DNA of 64,000 nt from Gammaproteobacteria bacterium HGW-Gammaproteobacteria-13 (GTDB lineage: Bacteria; Pseudomonadota; Gammaproteobacteria; Pseudomonadales; Pseudomonadaceae), in assembly GCA_002840155.1 (NCBI GenBank), contig PGZH01000010.1:1-64000 (forward strand), written 5' to 3'. Of this stretch, positions 17,904 through 26,207 are shown piece by piece. The stretch's first letter is position 1, and each line of letters begins with the position of its first letter. Under the pieces are notes generated by a model that saw nothing but the letters and a program-made list of their open reading frames with translations, did no database searches and was not told where the DNA came from. Position numbers and translations under genes: made by a program.

Positions 17904-18704
17904 TTATTCAGCGGCCCACTTGGGCGCGCGTTTCTGTACAAACGCCATGGTGCCTTCGATGCCTTCGGCGCCAGTAACGGCAGCGGCGAACTGCTCGGCG
18001 GCGCGGTCCAGGAGTGGGCCGAGGGCTTCGTGTTCGGCGGCCAGCAGCAGGGCCTTGGTCTGGGCATTGGCCTGCGGTGCGCATTGGCGTACCTGGCTGA
18101 GTATTTGTTGCAAGCGCACGTTGAGGTGTTCGCTGTCGACCTCACTGAAATGCACCAGACCAAGGCGTTCGGCTTCGCTGCCGTTAAAGCGGGCGGCGGT
18201 TAGGGCCAGGCGGCGGGTCTGGGTCAGGCCGATACGCTTGACCACGAAAGGGGCTATTTGCGCTGGCAGAATGCCCAAGGTGGTTTCCGGCAGGCCGAAC
18301 TTGGCGTCCTGCTGGCAGATGGCGATATCCGATACGCAGGCCAGGCCGAAGCCGCCGCCCAGCACGGCGCCTTCGAGCACGGCGATCAGCACCTGTGGCG
18401 TGTTCTGCGCTTCTTCCAGCAAGCTGCCGAAGGCGCGGTTAAGGCTGCGGTAGGCGTCGCCACCAGCTGCACGAGCACCGGCCATATCCTTGATATCGCC
18501 ACCGGCGCAGAAGTGCCCGCCGGCGCCGCGCAGGACGACGGCGCGTACGCTCAGATCATTACGCAGGCTTTCCAGCACAGCGCGCAGCTCCGTGACCATG
18601 GCCAGGCTCATGGCGTTGCGGCTGTCCGGGCGGTTAAGGGTGACGTGCAGCACGCCGGCATCGAGGCTTAGCAGCAGGGTTTCGCAGTTCGGTAGGTCGG
18701 CCAT
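17904..18704 (-). CDS. atuE: Isohexenylglutaconyl-CoA hydratase
   Basis: 266 residues of the crotonase superfamily. Oxyanion-hole regions are visible: GAGGHFCAGGDIKDM near residue 60 and EGAVLGGGFGLACVSDIAI near residue 110, with the acid/base glutamate in GLPETTLGILP. It hydrates the AtuCF product to 3-hydroxy-3-isohexenylglutaryl-CoA, which is then cleaved by a lyase encoded elsewhere (LiuE in P. aeruginosa). Its start is 201 bases after atuD, a gap filled by two repeat elements, so its expression may be uncoupled from atuABCD. Confidence 0.9.
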   Translation of the reverse strand: MADLPNCETLLLSLDAGVLHVTLNRPDSRNAMSLAMVTELRAVLESLRNDLSVRAVVLRGAGGHFCAGGDIKDMAGARAAGGDAYRSLNRAFGSLLEEAQNTPQVLIAVLEGAVLGGGFGLACVSDIAICQQDAKFGLPETTLGILPAQIAPFVVKRIGLTQTRRLALTAARFNGSEAERLGLVHFSEVDSEHLNVRLQQILSQVRQCAPQANAQTKALLLAAEHEALGPLLDRAAEQFAAAVTGAEGIEGTMAFVQKRAPKWAAE

Positions 18705-18741
18705 GGCAGGCTCCTTGATGTATGCGCAAGGGGAAGGTGGC

Positions 18742-18815
18742 CGTAGGGTGGGTCACGTTTTATCGACCCACCGAGCGGTGCCACGGTGGACGTAAAAAGC
18801 GACGTCCACCCTACG
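18742..18815. repeat. GTAGGGTGG palindromic element
   Basis: Outer arms CGTAGGGTGG (18742-18751) and CCACCCTACG (18806-18815) enclose two smaller hairpins (GGGTCACG...CGACCC and GGTGGACGT...ACGTCCACC). The fold would be three-armed. The ends resemble the GTAGGATGGGT arms of the element at 52312. It lies between atuE and atuD. Confidence 0.8.
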
Positions 18816-18837
18816 TTTTTCCGTTCTTAGCCCTTCT

Positions 18838-18914
18838 TTATGGCCCGCCATCCCTGGCGGCCACCCTTCGGGCCGTCGCTACGCGACGTTAAAAATAGCT
18901 CCCGGCTATTTTTT
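18838..18914. repeat. Multi-hairpin repeat, copy A (atuD-atuE gap)
   Basis: Four consecutive stem-loops: CGCCA/TGGCG with loop TCCC; CCC/GGG with loop TTC; CGTCGC/GCGACG with loop TAC (18874-18888); and AAAAATAGC/GCTATTTTT with loop TCCCG (18891-18913). The last resembles an intrinsic terminator in both directions. Its right arm includes the atuD stop codon (18906-18908). Related copies are at 46771, 46840 and 47341. Confidence 0.85.
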
Positions 18915-20063
18915 CTTCCCCGGCAGAATGCCCATCAGCTTGCAGATAATGCCCAGCATGATTTCGTCGGCACCGCCGCCGATGCTCACCAGGCGCACGT
19001 CGCGGTAGGCGCGAGCCACCGGGTTTTCCCACATGTAGCCCATGCCGCCCCAGTACTGCAGGCAGCTGTCGGTGACTTCACGGCCGAGGCGGCCGGCCTT
19101 GAGCTTGGCCATCGAGGCAAGGTTGGTCACGTCGCGGCCGCGCACGTATTGCTCGGTGGCCTGATAAACCAGGGCGCGCAGGCACTCGACTTCGGTCTGC
19201 AGCTCGGCCATGCGGAAGTGGATAACCTGGTTGTCGATCAGCGCATTGCCGAAGGTCTTGCGCTCCTTGCAGTAGTCGATGGTGGCGTTGATGCAGTGCT
19301 CCAGGCCCTTGATCATGTTGGCCGCACCGAACAGGCGCTCTTCTTGGAACTGCAGCATCTGCATCATAAAACCGGCGCCTTCGTGGCCGATGCGGTAGCG
19401 CTGCGGCACGCGCACGTTGTCGAAGAACACCTGGGCGGTCTCCGAGCTGCGCATGCCGAGTTTGTCCAGGTGCGGGCTGACCGAAATGCCTGGAGTGTTC
19501 ATCGGCACCATGATCAGCGACTTGTTGACGTGCGGCTTGTCGTCCGAGGTATTGGCCAGCAGGCAGATAAAGTCGGCGCTTGGGGAGTTGGTGATCCACA
19601 TCTTGCTGCCGTTGATCACATAGTCGCTGCCGTCTTTCTTGGCGGTGGTTTTCAGCCCGGCCACATCGGAGCCGGCACCCACTTCGGATACGCCGATACA
19701 GCCGACCATCTCGCCAGTAATCGCCGGCTTGAGGAACTCTTCGCGCAGCTCATCAGAGCCGAAGCGCGCCAGGGCCGGGGTGCACATATCGGTCTGCACG
19801 CCGATGGACATCGGAATGCCACCGCAGATGATGGTGCCGAACTCTTCGGCGGCGACGATCGAGTAGCTGTAGTCCAGGCCCATGCCGCCGAATTTTTCCG
19901 GCTTGGAGATGCCCAGCAGGCCGAGGTCGCCGGCTTTCTTGAAAATATCGTGGATCGGGAAGCGGCCGTCCTTTTCCCACTGCTCGACGTGCGGGTTGAT
20001 TTCCTTATCGACAAAGTTACGGACCGTGCGGCGCAGCTCTTCGTGTTCTTGGGTGAAGATCAT
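18906..20063 (-). CDS. atuD: Citronellyl-CoA dehydrogenase
   Basis: 385 residues of the acyl-CoA dehydrogenase family. Flavin and substrate motifs are visible: GCIGVSEVGAGSD near residue 125, WITNSPSAD near residue 155, and QYWGGMGYMWENP near residue 340 with the candidate catalytic glutamate at 346. It oxidises citronellyl-CoA to geranyl-CoA, passing electrons to ETF (etfBA is also in this window). The gene is 18 bases downstream of atuC. Its last codons (GKKK, stop) lie inside the hairpin repeat. Confidence 0.92.
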   Translation of the reverse strand: MIFTQEHEELRRTVRNFVDKEINPHVEQWEKDGRFPIHDIFKKAGDLGLLGISKPEKFGGMGLDYSYSIVAAEEFGTIICGGIPMSIGVQTDMCTPALARFGSDELREEFLKPAITGEMVGCIGVSEVGAGSDVAGLKTTAKKDGSDYVINGSKMWITNSPSADFICLLANTSDDKPHVNKSLIMVPMNTPGISVSPHLDKLGMRSSETAQVFFDNVRVPQRYRIGHEGAGFMMQMLQFQEERLFGAANMIKGLEHCINATIDYCKERKTFGNALIDNQVIHFRMAELQTEVECLRALVYQATEQYVRGRDVTNLASMAKLKAGRLGREVTDSCLQYWGGMGYMWENPVARAYRDVRLVSIGGGADEIMLGIICKLMGILPGKKK

Positions 20064-20081
20064 TTCTTGTTCTCCGAAGGG

Positions 20082-21698
20082 TTACAGGCGGGCTACGCCG
20101 AAAGTGGTGGTTTTAAGCGGGCGAACAGCGGCTTCGGCACAGATATCCAGCAGGTAGCCGAGCAGCTTGCGCGTATCGCGTGGGTCGATCAGGCCGTCGT
20201 CCCACAGGCTGGCGGTGCCGTAGAGCGCGGTGGACTGGCTGTCGAGTTTCTGCGCGGTAACGGTCTCCAGCATATCGAGCATCTTCGGGTCGGCTTCTTT
20301 GCCTTCCTTCAGGTGTTTTTCCTCGGTGACGATACGCAGCACCTTGCCGGCCTGCGCGCCGCCCATCACCGCGGTTTTGCTGTTGGGCCAGGCGAAGATA
20401 AAGCGCGGGTCGAGGCCACGGCCGCACATGGCGTAGTTGCCGGCGCCATAGGAGCCGCCGACGACGATGGTCAGTTTCGGCACCGTGGCGTTGGCCACTG
20501 CCTGGATCATCTTCGAGCCGTGCTTGATCACGCCGAGCTGTTCCGACTCTGTGCCGACCATAAAACCGGTGGTGTTGTGGAAGAACAGGATCGGCGTGTT
20601 GCTCTGCTCGCACAGCTGGATAAATTGCGCCGCCTTGGCCGCGCCTTGCGGGGTGATCGGACCGTTGTTGCCGATAAAGCCGCAGGGCTGGCCTTCGATC
20701 TGCAAGTGGCCGCAGACGGTCTGGTTGTCGAACTCGTTCTTGAAATCGAGAAAGGCCGAGCCGTCGGCGATGCGGGCGATGATCTCGCGCACGTCGTAGG
20801 GCTTTTTGGCATCAGCCGGCACCAGGCCGAGCAGCTCTTCGACCGGATACAGCGGCTCGCTGTAGGCCTTGGCTGGGCGCGCCGGTAGTTGCGCGTTCCA
20901 CGGCAGCATGGCGAGGATTTCCCGGGCGATGCGCACACCGTCGGCGTCATTCTCGGCCAGGTACTCGGCGGTGCCCGCGACCTGGGCGTGCATCTCGGCG
21001 CCACCCAGTTGTTCATCGGTGGCGATTTCGCCGGTGGCGGCTTTCAGCAAGGGGGGACCTGCGAGAAACATCTTGGCCTTACCGCGCACCACCACCACAT
21101 AGTCCGATAGCCCCGGCTGATAAGCGCCGCCGGCGGTGCTGGAGCCGTGCACCACGGTGATCTGCGGCAGGCCCATGGCCGACATGCGCGCCTGGTTGGC
21201 AAAGCCGCGCGCGCCTTCGACAAATATGTCGGCGGCGTAGTTGAGGTTGGCGCCGCCGCTTTCGGTCAGGGCCACCACCGGCAGTTTGTTCTCGAAGGCG
21301 ATCTGCTGCAGGCGCAGGGTTTTCTTCAAGCCGGTCGGGGAGATGGTGCCGCCCTTGATCGCGCTGTTGCTGGCAGTGACCAGGCAGCGCACCCCGGCGA
21401 TATAGCCAATACCGGAAATAATCCCGCCGCCGGCCTGGGTGCCGTCTTTGTCGTCGTGCAGCTTGTAGCCGGCCAGCGACGACAGTTCGAGAAACGGCGC
21501 GCCGGGGTCGAGCAACAGGTTCAGGCGCTCACGCGGCAGCAACTGGCCGCGCTTTTCAAATTTCGCTTTGGCCTCGGCAGCCTTGTTCAGGCAGTTCTGT
21601 TCGATCTGGCGAAAGCTGTCGACGGCAGTGAGCATGGCTTCGCGGTTCTTGGCGAAGTCCTCGCCATGCACGTCAATTTCGGAGTGGATAACCGGCAT
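20082..21698 (-). CDS. atuC: Geranyl-CoA carboxylase beta subunit (carboxyltransferase)
   Basis: 538 residues with the two crotonase-like carboxyltransferase domains. Motifs include LTESGGANLNYAADIF and HGSSTAGGAYQPGLSDYVVVV in the N-half. The C-half has FFHNTTGFMVGTESEQLGVIKHGSKM and GSYGAGNYAMCGRGLDPRF. It pairs with AtuF. The ATG at 21698 has AGGAG six bases upstream; longer in-frame starts would run into atuB. It follows atuB after four bases. LiuB (methylcrotonyl-CoA carboxylase beta) is the close paralogue, excluded by context. Confidence 0.93.
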   Translation of the reverse strand: MPVIHSEIDVHGEDFAKNREAMLTAVDSFRQIEQNCLNKAAEAKAKFEKRGQLLPRERLNLLLDPGAPFLELSSLAGYKLHDDKDGTQAGGGIISGIGYIAGVRCLVTASNSAIKGGTISPTGLKKTLRLQQIAFENKLPVVALTESGGANLNYAADIFVEGARGFANQARMSAMGLPQITVVHGSSTAGGAYQPGLSDYVVVVRGKAKMFLAGPPLLKAATGEIATDEQLGGAEMHAQVAGTAEYLAENDADGVRIAREILAMLPWNAQLPARPAKAYSEPLYPVEELLGLVPADAKKPYDVREIIARIADGSAFLDFKNEFDNQTVCGHLQIEGQPCGFIGNNGPITPQGAAKAAQFIQLCEQSNTPILFFHNTTGFMVGTESEQLGVIKHGSKMIQAVANATVPKLTIVVGGSYGAGNYAMCGRGLDPRFIFAWPNSKTAVMGGAQAGKVLRIVTEEKHLKEGKEADPKMLDMLETVTAQKLDSQSTALYGTASLWDDGLIDPRDTRKLLGYLLDICAEAAVRPLKTTTFGVARL

Positions 21699-21702
21699 GG
21701 CG

Positions 21703-22572
21703 TTACTCCTCGCCCTTGAGTACGTCAGGCACGTAGGCCCGATGGAAGCCGTTATAGGTTTCGCTGTTCTTCGCCTTGCCCAGGGTCCAGGCGCGGGTGC
21801 CCTGGCTCGCCGCGCCGTCGATGCGGATGGTATTGCCGCTGATAAAATTGGCGCCTGGCGTGAGCAGGAAGACGATGGCCGCAGCCACTTCCGATTCGCT
21901 GCCAATGCGTTGCAGCGGCACGTGATCCTTGAGCGAGCGGATCATGTTCTTCATCGACTCGGGGTAGGTGTCCATGCCGCTGGAGGCGATCCAACCCGGC
22001 GCCACGGCGTTGACCCGCACCCCGGCGTGGCCCCACTCGTAGGCGGCAGTCTTGGTGAAGTTCTCCATCCCCGCACGTGCGGCACCGGAGTGGCCCATGC
22101 CCGGCATGCCGCCCCACATGTCGGCGAGCATATTGACGATGCTGCCGCCGTGCTTGCTCATGCTCTGCAGAAAGACTTCCTTGGCGATCAGAAAACCGCC
22201 CACCAGGTTGGTGCGAACCACGGTCTCGAAGCCTTTCTGGTTGATGCCGATCAGCGGCGCGGGGAACTGGCCGCCGGCATTATTGACCAGGTGATGGATC
22301 TGCCCGCGCTCGGCAACCACGGTTTTGACCATGGCCTTAACTGCCTCTTCGTCACGGATGTCGCAGACCTGAAAGCTGGCGCTGCCGTCGTCTTCGATGA
22401 TCTCGCCGCAGGTGGCTTCAAGCTTTTCCAGCTTGCGCCCGACCAGCACCACATGGGCACCCAGGTGCGCCAGTTCATGGGCAGTGCAACGGCCGATGCC
22501 GCTGCCGCCGCCGGTGACCATGATGGTCTGGCCGCTAAACAGGCCGGGTTTAAACACCGAGTCGTAGCTCAT
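21703..22572 (-). CDS. atuB: SDR-family protein AtuB, enoyl-CoA reductase-like
   Basis: 289 residues. The NADP loop TGGGSGIG and NNAG (residues 97-100) are present, but the usual catalytic YxxxK is replaced by Ser162-GAA-Arg166 (HSGAARAG). That pattern, together with TKTAAYEW and RVNAVAPG, resembles peroxisomal trans-2-enoyl-CoA reductase and dienoyl-CoA reductases rather than alcohol dehydrogenases. I infer an acyl-CoA-level reduction or isomerisation in terpene breakdown; the step is not established. It lies two bases after atuA and four before atuC. Confidence 0.88.
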   Translation of the reverse strand: MSYDSVFKPGLFSGQTIMVTGGGSGIGRCTAHELAHLGAHVVLVGRKLEKLEATCGEIIEDDGSASFQVCDIRDEEAVKAMVKTVVAERGQIHHLVNNAGGQFPAPLIGINQKGFETVVRTNLVGGFLIAKEVFLQSMSKHGGSIVNMLADMWGGMPGMGHSGAARAGMENFTKTAAYEWGHAGVRVNAVAPGWIASSGMDTYPESMKNMIRSLKDHVPLQRIGSESEVAAAIVFLLTPGANFISGNTIRIDGAASQGTRAWTLGKAKNSETYNGFHRAYVPDVLKGEE

Positions 22573-22574
22573 TG

Positions 22575-24374
22575 TTATTGTCCTTGTTCGAGGCTAACGG
22601 CCAGCGCCTTGGGCACCGGTATCGGGAATTCCAGCAACTGTTGGGCGAAGGCCTTGCCTTGCGGATCGATGCGCAGGGAGGCGACGCCGCCGCCGCCCAG
22701 GGCGTTTTCCAGCAAAAAATTCAGGCTATGGCTGCCCGGCAGATACCAGCGGCTGACCTTGCCGGTTTGCCCATCCAACGCGTGCTGCATCCATTCGGCC
22801 ACGGCACCCTCGCTCAGCGCAGCGGCGATCCAGGCCAAGTACTCGGGCTTTCTGGCCATTACACCGATATTGCTGTGGTTGCCCTTGTCGCCGGAGCGGG
22901 CCACGGCCAGCTTGATCAGCGGCACTGTGCTGTCGGCCTGTTCAGGTGGCAGTGGGGCGCTGGTGTCGGCGGCGATCTGTGCGCTATCCAGCACCGCAAT
23001 TTGCGGCAGTGCGACTGGGGTGCGTACGCCGTTCAGTTCCACTTCGAGTACACAGGCGCTTTTGTCGGCGAGAAAGCTGAACAGGCGGATCACCGGGTAA
23101 ACCGTAGGGCGACCACCAACGATGCCGGTCAGACCCGGTGCCATTCCGGTCGCCGCCTGGGCGATTTCGCGGGAGAACAAAATCAAGGCTTCTTTCTTGG
23201 CATGGCGCACGGCGATCTTGATCACGATCTCGCGGGTGTCACTGCGCTGGCCACGCGGGCCGTAGGTAGCTTCGCTGCCCAGGAGTTCGATGCTGACTTC
23301 CTTGTAAGGCCCCCAGCCGCGCTCGGCGAACATTTCTTCGGTCTTACTGATGATCGCCTGGCTGACCCGCTGGGCTTTCTTTACCGCATCGATACCAGCC
23401 ATCAGGCAGCTCGCCGTGCAGCGGAAACCGTCCGGGTAGGTGGCGCTGACTTTGTATTGAGCAGTTGGCGGCAGGCCGCGCGCGCCTTTCAGCTCCACAC
23501 GATTTTCGCCGACCTGGGTCAGTTGCACCTGGGTGAAATCGCAGAGCACATCGGGCAGGTAATAGGCCCGTGGATCGCCGATTTCATAGAGCATCTGCTC
23601 GCCCACGGTAAAAGGCGTGACCAAGCCGCCGGAACCATCCGGCTTGGCCACGACAAAACTGCCGTCGGCCGCCACTTCCACCACTGGGAAGCCAATGTGT
23701 TCGTAGTCCGGCACGCTTTCCCAGTCAGTGAAGTTGCCGCCGGTGCACTGCGCGCCGCATTCGATGATATGCCCGGCCAGCGCGGCCTGAGCAAGCTGGT
23801 CGTAGTCGCTCCAGCTCCAGCCGAATTCATGCACCAGGGCGGCGCTGACCACGGCGCTGTCGACCACGCGGCCGGTGATGACGATATCTGCGCCGAGCTT
23901 CAATGCTTCGACGATGCCCGGCGCACCCAGGTAGGCGTTGACCGACACGCAGAACGGCGGCAGTGGGGCGCCGCTGAACATCTCGACTGTGCCGGCCTTG
24001 GCCAGCTCGCCGAGCTTGGGTTGCAGGTTATCGCCGTGCAGCACGGCAATCTTCAGATTGACCCCGGCTTGCTCACAGGCCGCAGCCAAGGCGGCAGCAC
24101 AGGCGCTGGGGTTAACCCCGCCGGCGTTGCTGATCACGCGGGTTTTCTTCTGGGCTATATCCTGCAGCAGCGGCGCGAGAGTCTCCACAAAGTCGGTGGC
24201 GTAGCCGGCGTCGGGCTTCTTCATCCGCGCGCCGGCCATGATCGACATGGTCACTTCGGCCAGGTAGTCGAAAACCAGGTAATCCAGTTCGGTGCCTTTT
24301 ACCAGCTGGGCGGCGGCGGTGCTGGTATCGCCCCAGAAGGCGGAAGCGCAGCCGATGCGTACGGTTTTAGTCAT
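22575..24374 (-). CDS. atuA: Acyclic terpene utilisation protein AtuA
   Basis: 599 residues. Residues about 1-450 are the DUF1446/AtuA domain ([33 protein letters not shown] at the start, [16 protein letters not shown] near 95). Residues about 480-590 are the ferredoxin-fold AtuA C-terminal domain ([25 protein letters not shown]). Biochemical function is unknown, although the gene is diagnostic for the pathway. It is first in the operon, divergent from atuR, with two operator sites in the shared promoter. The ATG at 24374 gives the family N-terminus. Confidence 0.92.
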   Translation of the reverse strand: MTKTVRIGCASAFWGDTSTAAAQLVKGTELDYLVFDYLAEVTMSIMAGARMKKPDAGYATDFVETLAPLLQDIAQKKTRVISNAGGVNPSACAAALAAACEQAGVNLKIAVLHGDNLQPKLGELAKAGTVEMFSGAPLPPFCVSVNAYLGAPGIVEALKLGADIVITGRVVDSAVVSAALVHEFGWSWSDYDQLAQAALAGHIIECGAQCTGGNFTDWESVPDYEHIGFPVVEVAADGSFVVAKPDGSGGLVTPFTVGEQMLYEIGDPRAYYLPDVLCDFTQVQLTQVGENRVELKGARGLPPTAQYKVSATYPDGFRCTASCLMAGIDAVKKAQRVSQAIISKTEEMFAERGWGPYKEVSIELLGSEATYGPRGQRSDTREIVIKIAVRHAKKEALILFSREIAQAATGMAPGLTGIVGGRPTVYPVIRLFSFLADKSACVLEVELNGVRTPVALPQIAVLDSAQIAADTSAPLPPEQADSTVPLIKLAVARSGDKGNHSNIGVMARKPEYLAWIAAALSEGAVAEWMQHALDGQTGKVSRWYLPGSHSLNFLLENALGGGGVASLRIDPQGKAFAQQLLEFPIPVPKALAVSLEQGQ

Positions 24375-24417
24375 TGGAAGAGGTCCGCAACACATGAATA
24401 AGGTGAATTGAAGGCTA

Positions 24418-24433
24418 CCAAGCAAGCGCTTGG
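24418..24433. promoter_or_regulatory. AtuR operator 1
   Basis: CCAAGCAAGCGCTTGG, with the inner palindrome CAAGCGCTTG. It is the exact reverse complement of operator 2. AtuR of P. aeruginosa is known to repress the atu genes by binding two inverted-repeat sites in the atuA-atuR intergenic region. This site lies just upstream of the candidate atuR -35 and in the atuA leader. Confidence 0.88.
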
Positions 24434-24463
24434 TTGAAAAGCCCTAGAGCGAATCTTTCTAAC
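24434..24463 (+). promoter_or_regulatory. Candidate atuR promoter
   Basis: TTGAAA at 24434-24439 and TCTAAC at 24458-24463 are 18 bases apart. The pair sits exactly between the two operators, so repressor bound at both would block it. The -10 match is moderate. Confidence 0.4.
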
Positions 24464-24474
24464 CGAAAGTGTGG

Positions 24475-24490
24475 CCAAGCGCTTGCTTGG
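24475..24490. promoter_or_regulatory. AtuR operator 2
   Basis: CCAAGCGCTTGCTTGG, the exact reverse complement of operator 1, 57 bases away centre to centre. The mirror-image arrangement suits control of the two divergent transcripts. Confidence 0.88.
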
Positions 24491-24616
24491 GTGGCTGGCG
24501 CAGCATAAATTTCACTAATAACGACAAGCACTTGGGTAAACCAGCTGAGAACCAGCGTGCAATTGCACATTGGGCCGCTTGGCCCGAGGCATAAAGAGAG
24601 TTGGAGAGTACTTAGC

Positions 24617-25240
24617 GTGGATGATCAACAAGCGCAGGCGGTGATGCAGCAACTGGTGGCCAGCGGGCAGATCACCGACCCGGACAGCGCGCGCGGCAAG
24701 CTGCTGCAAACCGCCGCGCACCTGTTTCGCAGCAAGGGTTATGAGCGCACCACAGTGCGCGATCTGGCCAGCGCCGTGGGCATTCAGTCCGGCAGCATCT
24801 TTCATCACTTCAAGAGCAAGGACGAAATCCTGCGTTCGGTGATGGAGGAGACCATTCGCTACAACACCGCGCTGATGCAGGCCTCTCTGGCCGAAGCCAG
24901 CGACCTGCGCGGCCGCGTGCTGGCACTGATTCGCTGCGAATTGCAGTCGATCATGGGCGGCACGGGTGAGGCCATGGCGGTGCTGGTGTACGAGTGGCGT
25001 TCGCTGTCGGAGCCAGGCCGCGAATTTATCCTGGAGCTGCGCGATAACTACGAACAGCTTTGGCTGCAGGTGCTGGGTGAGGCCAAGGCGGCCGGCTACT
25101 TCAAGGCTGACCCGTTTATTTTGCGTCGCCTGCTGACTGGCGCGTTGAGCTGGACCACCACCTGGTTCCGCCCAGAAGGGCCGATGACCCTCGACCAGTT
25201 GGCTGAGGAGGCGCTGTCGCTGGTGCTCAAGGACGCTTGA
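24617..25240 (+). CDS. atuR: TetR-family repressor of the atu genes
   Basis: 207 residues from a GTG with GGAGAG eight bases upstream; a longer form from 24557 is less likely. The helix-turn-helix is at about 25-70 (ARGKLLQTAAHLFRSKGYERTTVRDLASAVGIQSGSIFHHFKSK). The C-terminal ligand domain matches TetR_C-type fatty-acyl regulators. It is divergent from atuA with two operators between, as for P. aeruginosa AtuR, whose inducer is thought to be a terpene-derived acid or CoA ester. Confidence 0.9.
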   Translation: MDDQQAQAVMQQLVASGQITDPDSARGKLLQTAAHLFRSKGYERTTVRDLASAVGIQSGSIFHHFKSKDEILRSVMEETIRYNTALMQASLAEASDLRGRVLALIRCELQSIMGGTGEAMAVLVYEWRSLSEPGREFILELRDNYEQLWLQVLGEAKAAGYFKADPFILRRLLTGALSWTTTWFRPEGPMTLDQLAEEALSLVLKDA

Positions 25241-25350
25241 GGAAATTCAGCTACGCTAGGGTGGCACATTGATAGTATTTTGGCGCCAACGGATTGCATG
25301 CGTTTCAGGTCACGGAAGAAGTCGCTGCGTTTTGTTCTGAGGTTCGCCGT

Positions 25351-26136
25351 TTGGCCACGCTGTTACGAGGTTTACTGCTCGGCTTGCTGTTTTCTGTGGT
25401 GTGCGTTGCACAGGCCGCGGAAGAGGTGCGAGTGGGGGCCTATCATTTCCCGCCCTATGTGATTAAACCGGAAAGCGAGCGCCCTGGTGGCCTGTTGCCG
25501 GAACTGCTGCAGGCGCTTAATCAGCTGCAAAGCGACTACCGTTTTACCCTGGTCGCGACCTCGACGATGCGCCGCTATCGCGATCTGCAAAGCGGCCGTT
25601 TCGACCTGATCCTGTTTGAATCCCCAGCCTGGGGCTGGCAGGACACCGCACATGCTGCGCTGGATCTGCATATCGAAGATGCTGAAGTCTATGTCGCACG
25701 CCTGCAGCCCGGGCGTGATCAGCGCTATTTCGACTCGCTCGAAGACAAACGCATGGCCCTGTACAGCGGTTATCACTACGGCTTTGCCGGGTTCAACTCG
25801 GATAAACAGTTTCTCAGCGATACATTCAACGCGGTGCTGACCTACTCCCATGACAGCAACCTGGTCATGCTGCTGCGCGGCCGGGCTGATGTGGCAGTAG
25901 TTACGCGTTCTTATCTGCGCGCCTACCAGCAGCGCTATCCGGAGCAGAGCAGTGCCTTGCTGGTGTCTCAGCGCGTCGATCAGGTTTACCAGCATCAGGC
26001 GCTGTTCCGCCCGGAGTCGACCATGCAGCCGCAGGCGTTTGCCGAGCTGCTTAAACAACTCAATCGCGACAAGCAGCTGGATAAGTTGCTGGGGCGTTAT
26101 CACCTGCGTGACGCATCGGTGCTAATAAATGACTGA
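25351..26136 (+). CDS. Orphan periplasmic solute-binding protein (first of a tandem pair)
   Basis: 261 residues from a TTG with GAGG eight bases upstream. This start gives a clean signal peptide (LLRGLLLGLLFSVVCVAQAA); a TTG 19 codons earlier would add a charged extension. The mature protein has the family 3 fold (VRVGAYHFPPYVIKPE, then SGRFDLILFESPAWGWQDT). It is clearly paralogous to the next gene: FPPYV, ALNQ.Q.DYRF, GWGWQD, GRDQ.YFDSL and GYHY are shared in order. No permease or ATPase is nearby, so a sensory role is possible. Ligand unknown. Confidence 0.75.
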   Translation: MATLLRGLLLGLLFSVVCVAQAAEEVRVGAYHFPPYVIKPESERPGGLLPELLQALNQLQSDYRFTLVATSTMRRYRDLQSGRFDLILFESPAWGWQDTAHAALDLHIEDAEVYVARLQPGRDQRYFDSLEDKRMALYSGYHYGFAGFNSDKQFLSDTFNAVLTYSHDSNLVMLLRGRADVAVVTRSYLRAYQQRYPEQSSALLVSQRVDQVYQHQALFRPESTMQPQAFAELLKQLNRDKQLDKLLGRYHLRDASVLIND

Positions 26137-26207
26137 AAATGCTCTGTTCGGTCAGATTTGCCTGAGTTAGGCTGCAGTTACTCGAAAAATAGGGAAGTTG
26201 GCGGCAA

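Noticed and set aside
18840-20888. A 682-codon open frame antisense to atuD and atuC
   Set aside because: It mirrors two well-defined enzymes, has low-complexity His/Ala/Gly-rich content and no ribosome-binding site.
22572-24401. A 609-codon open frame antisense to atuA
   Set aside because: Exact shadow of atuA with no recognisable motif.
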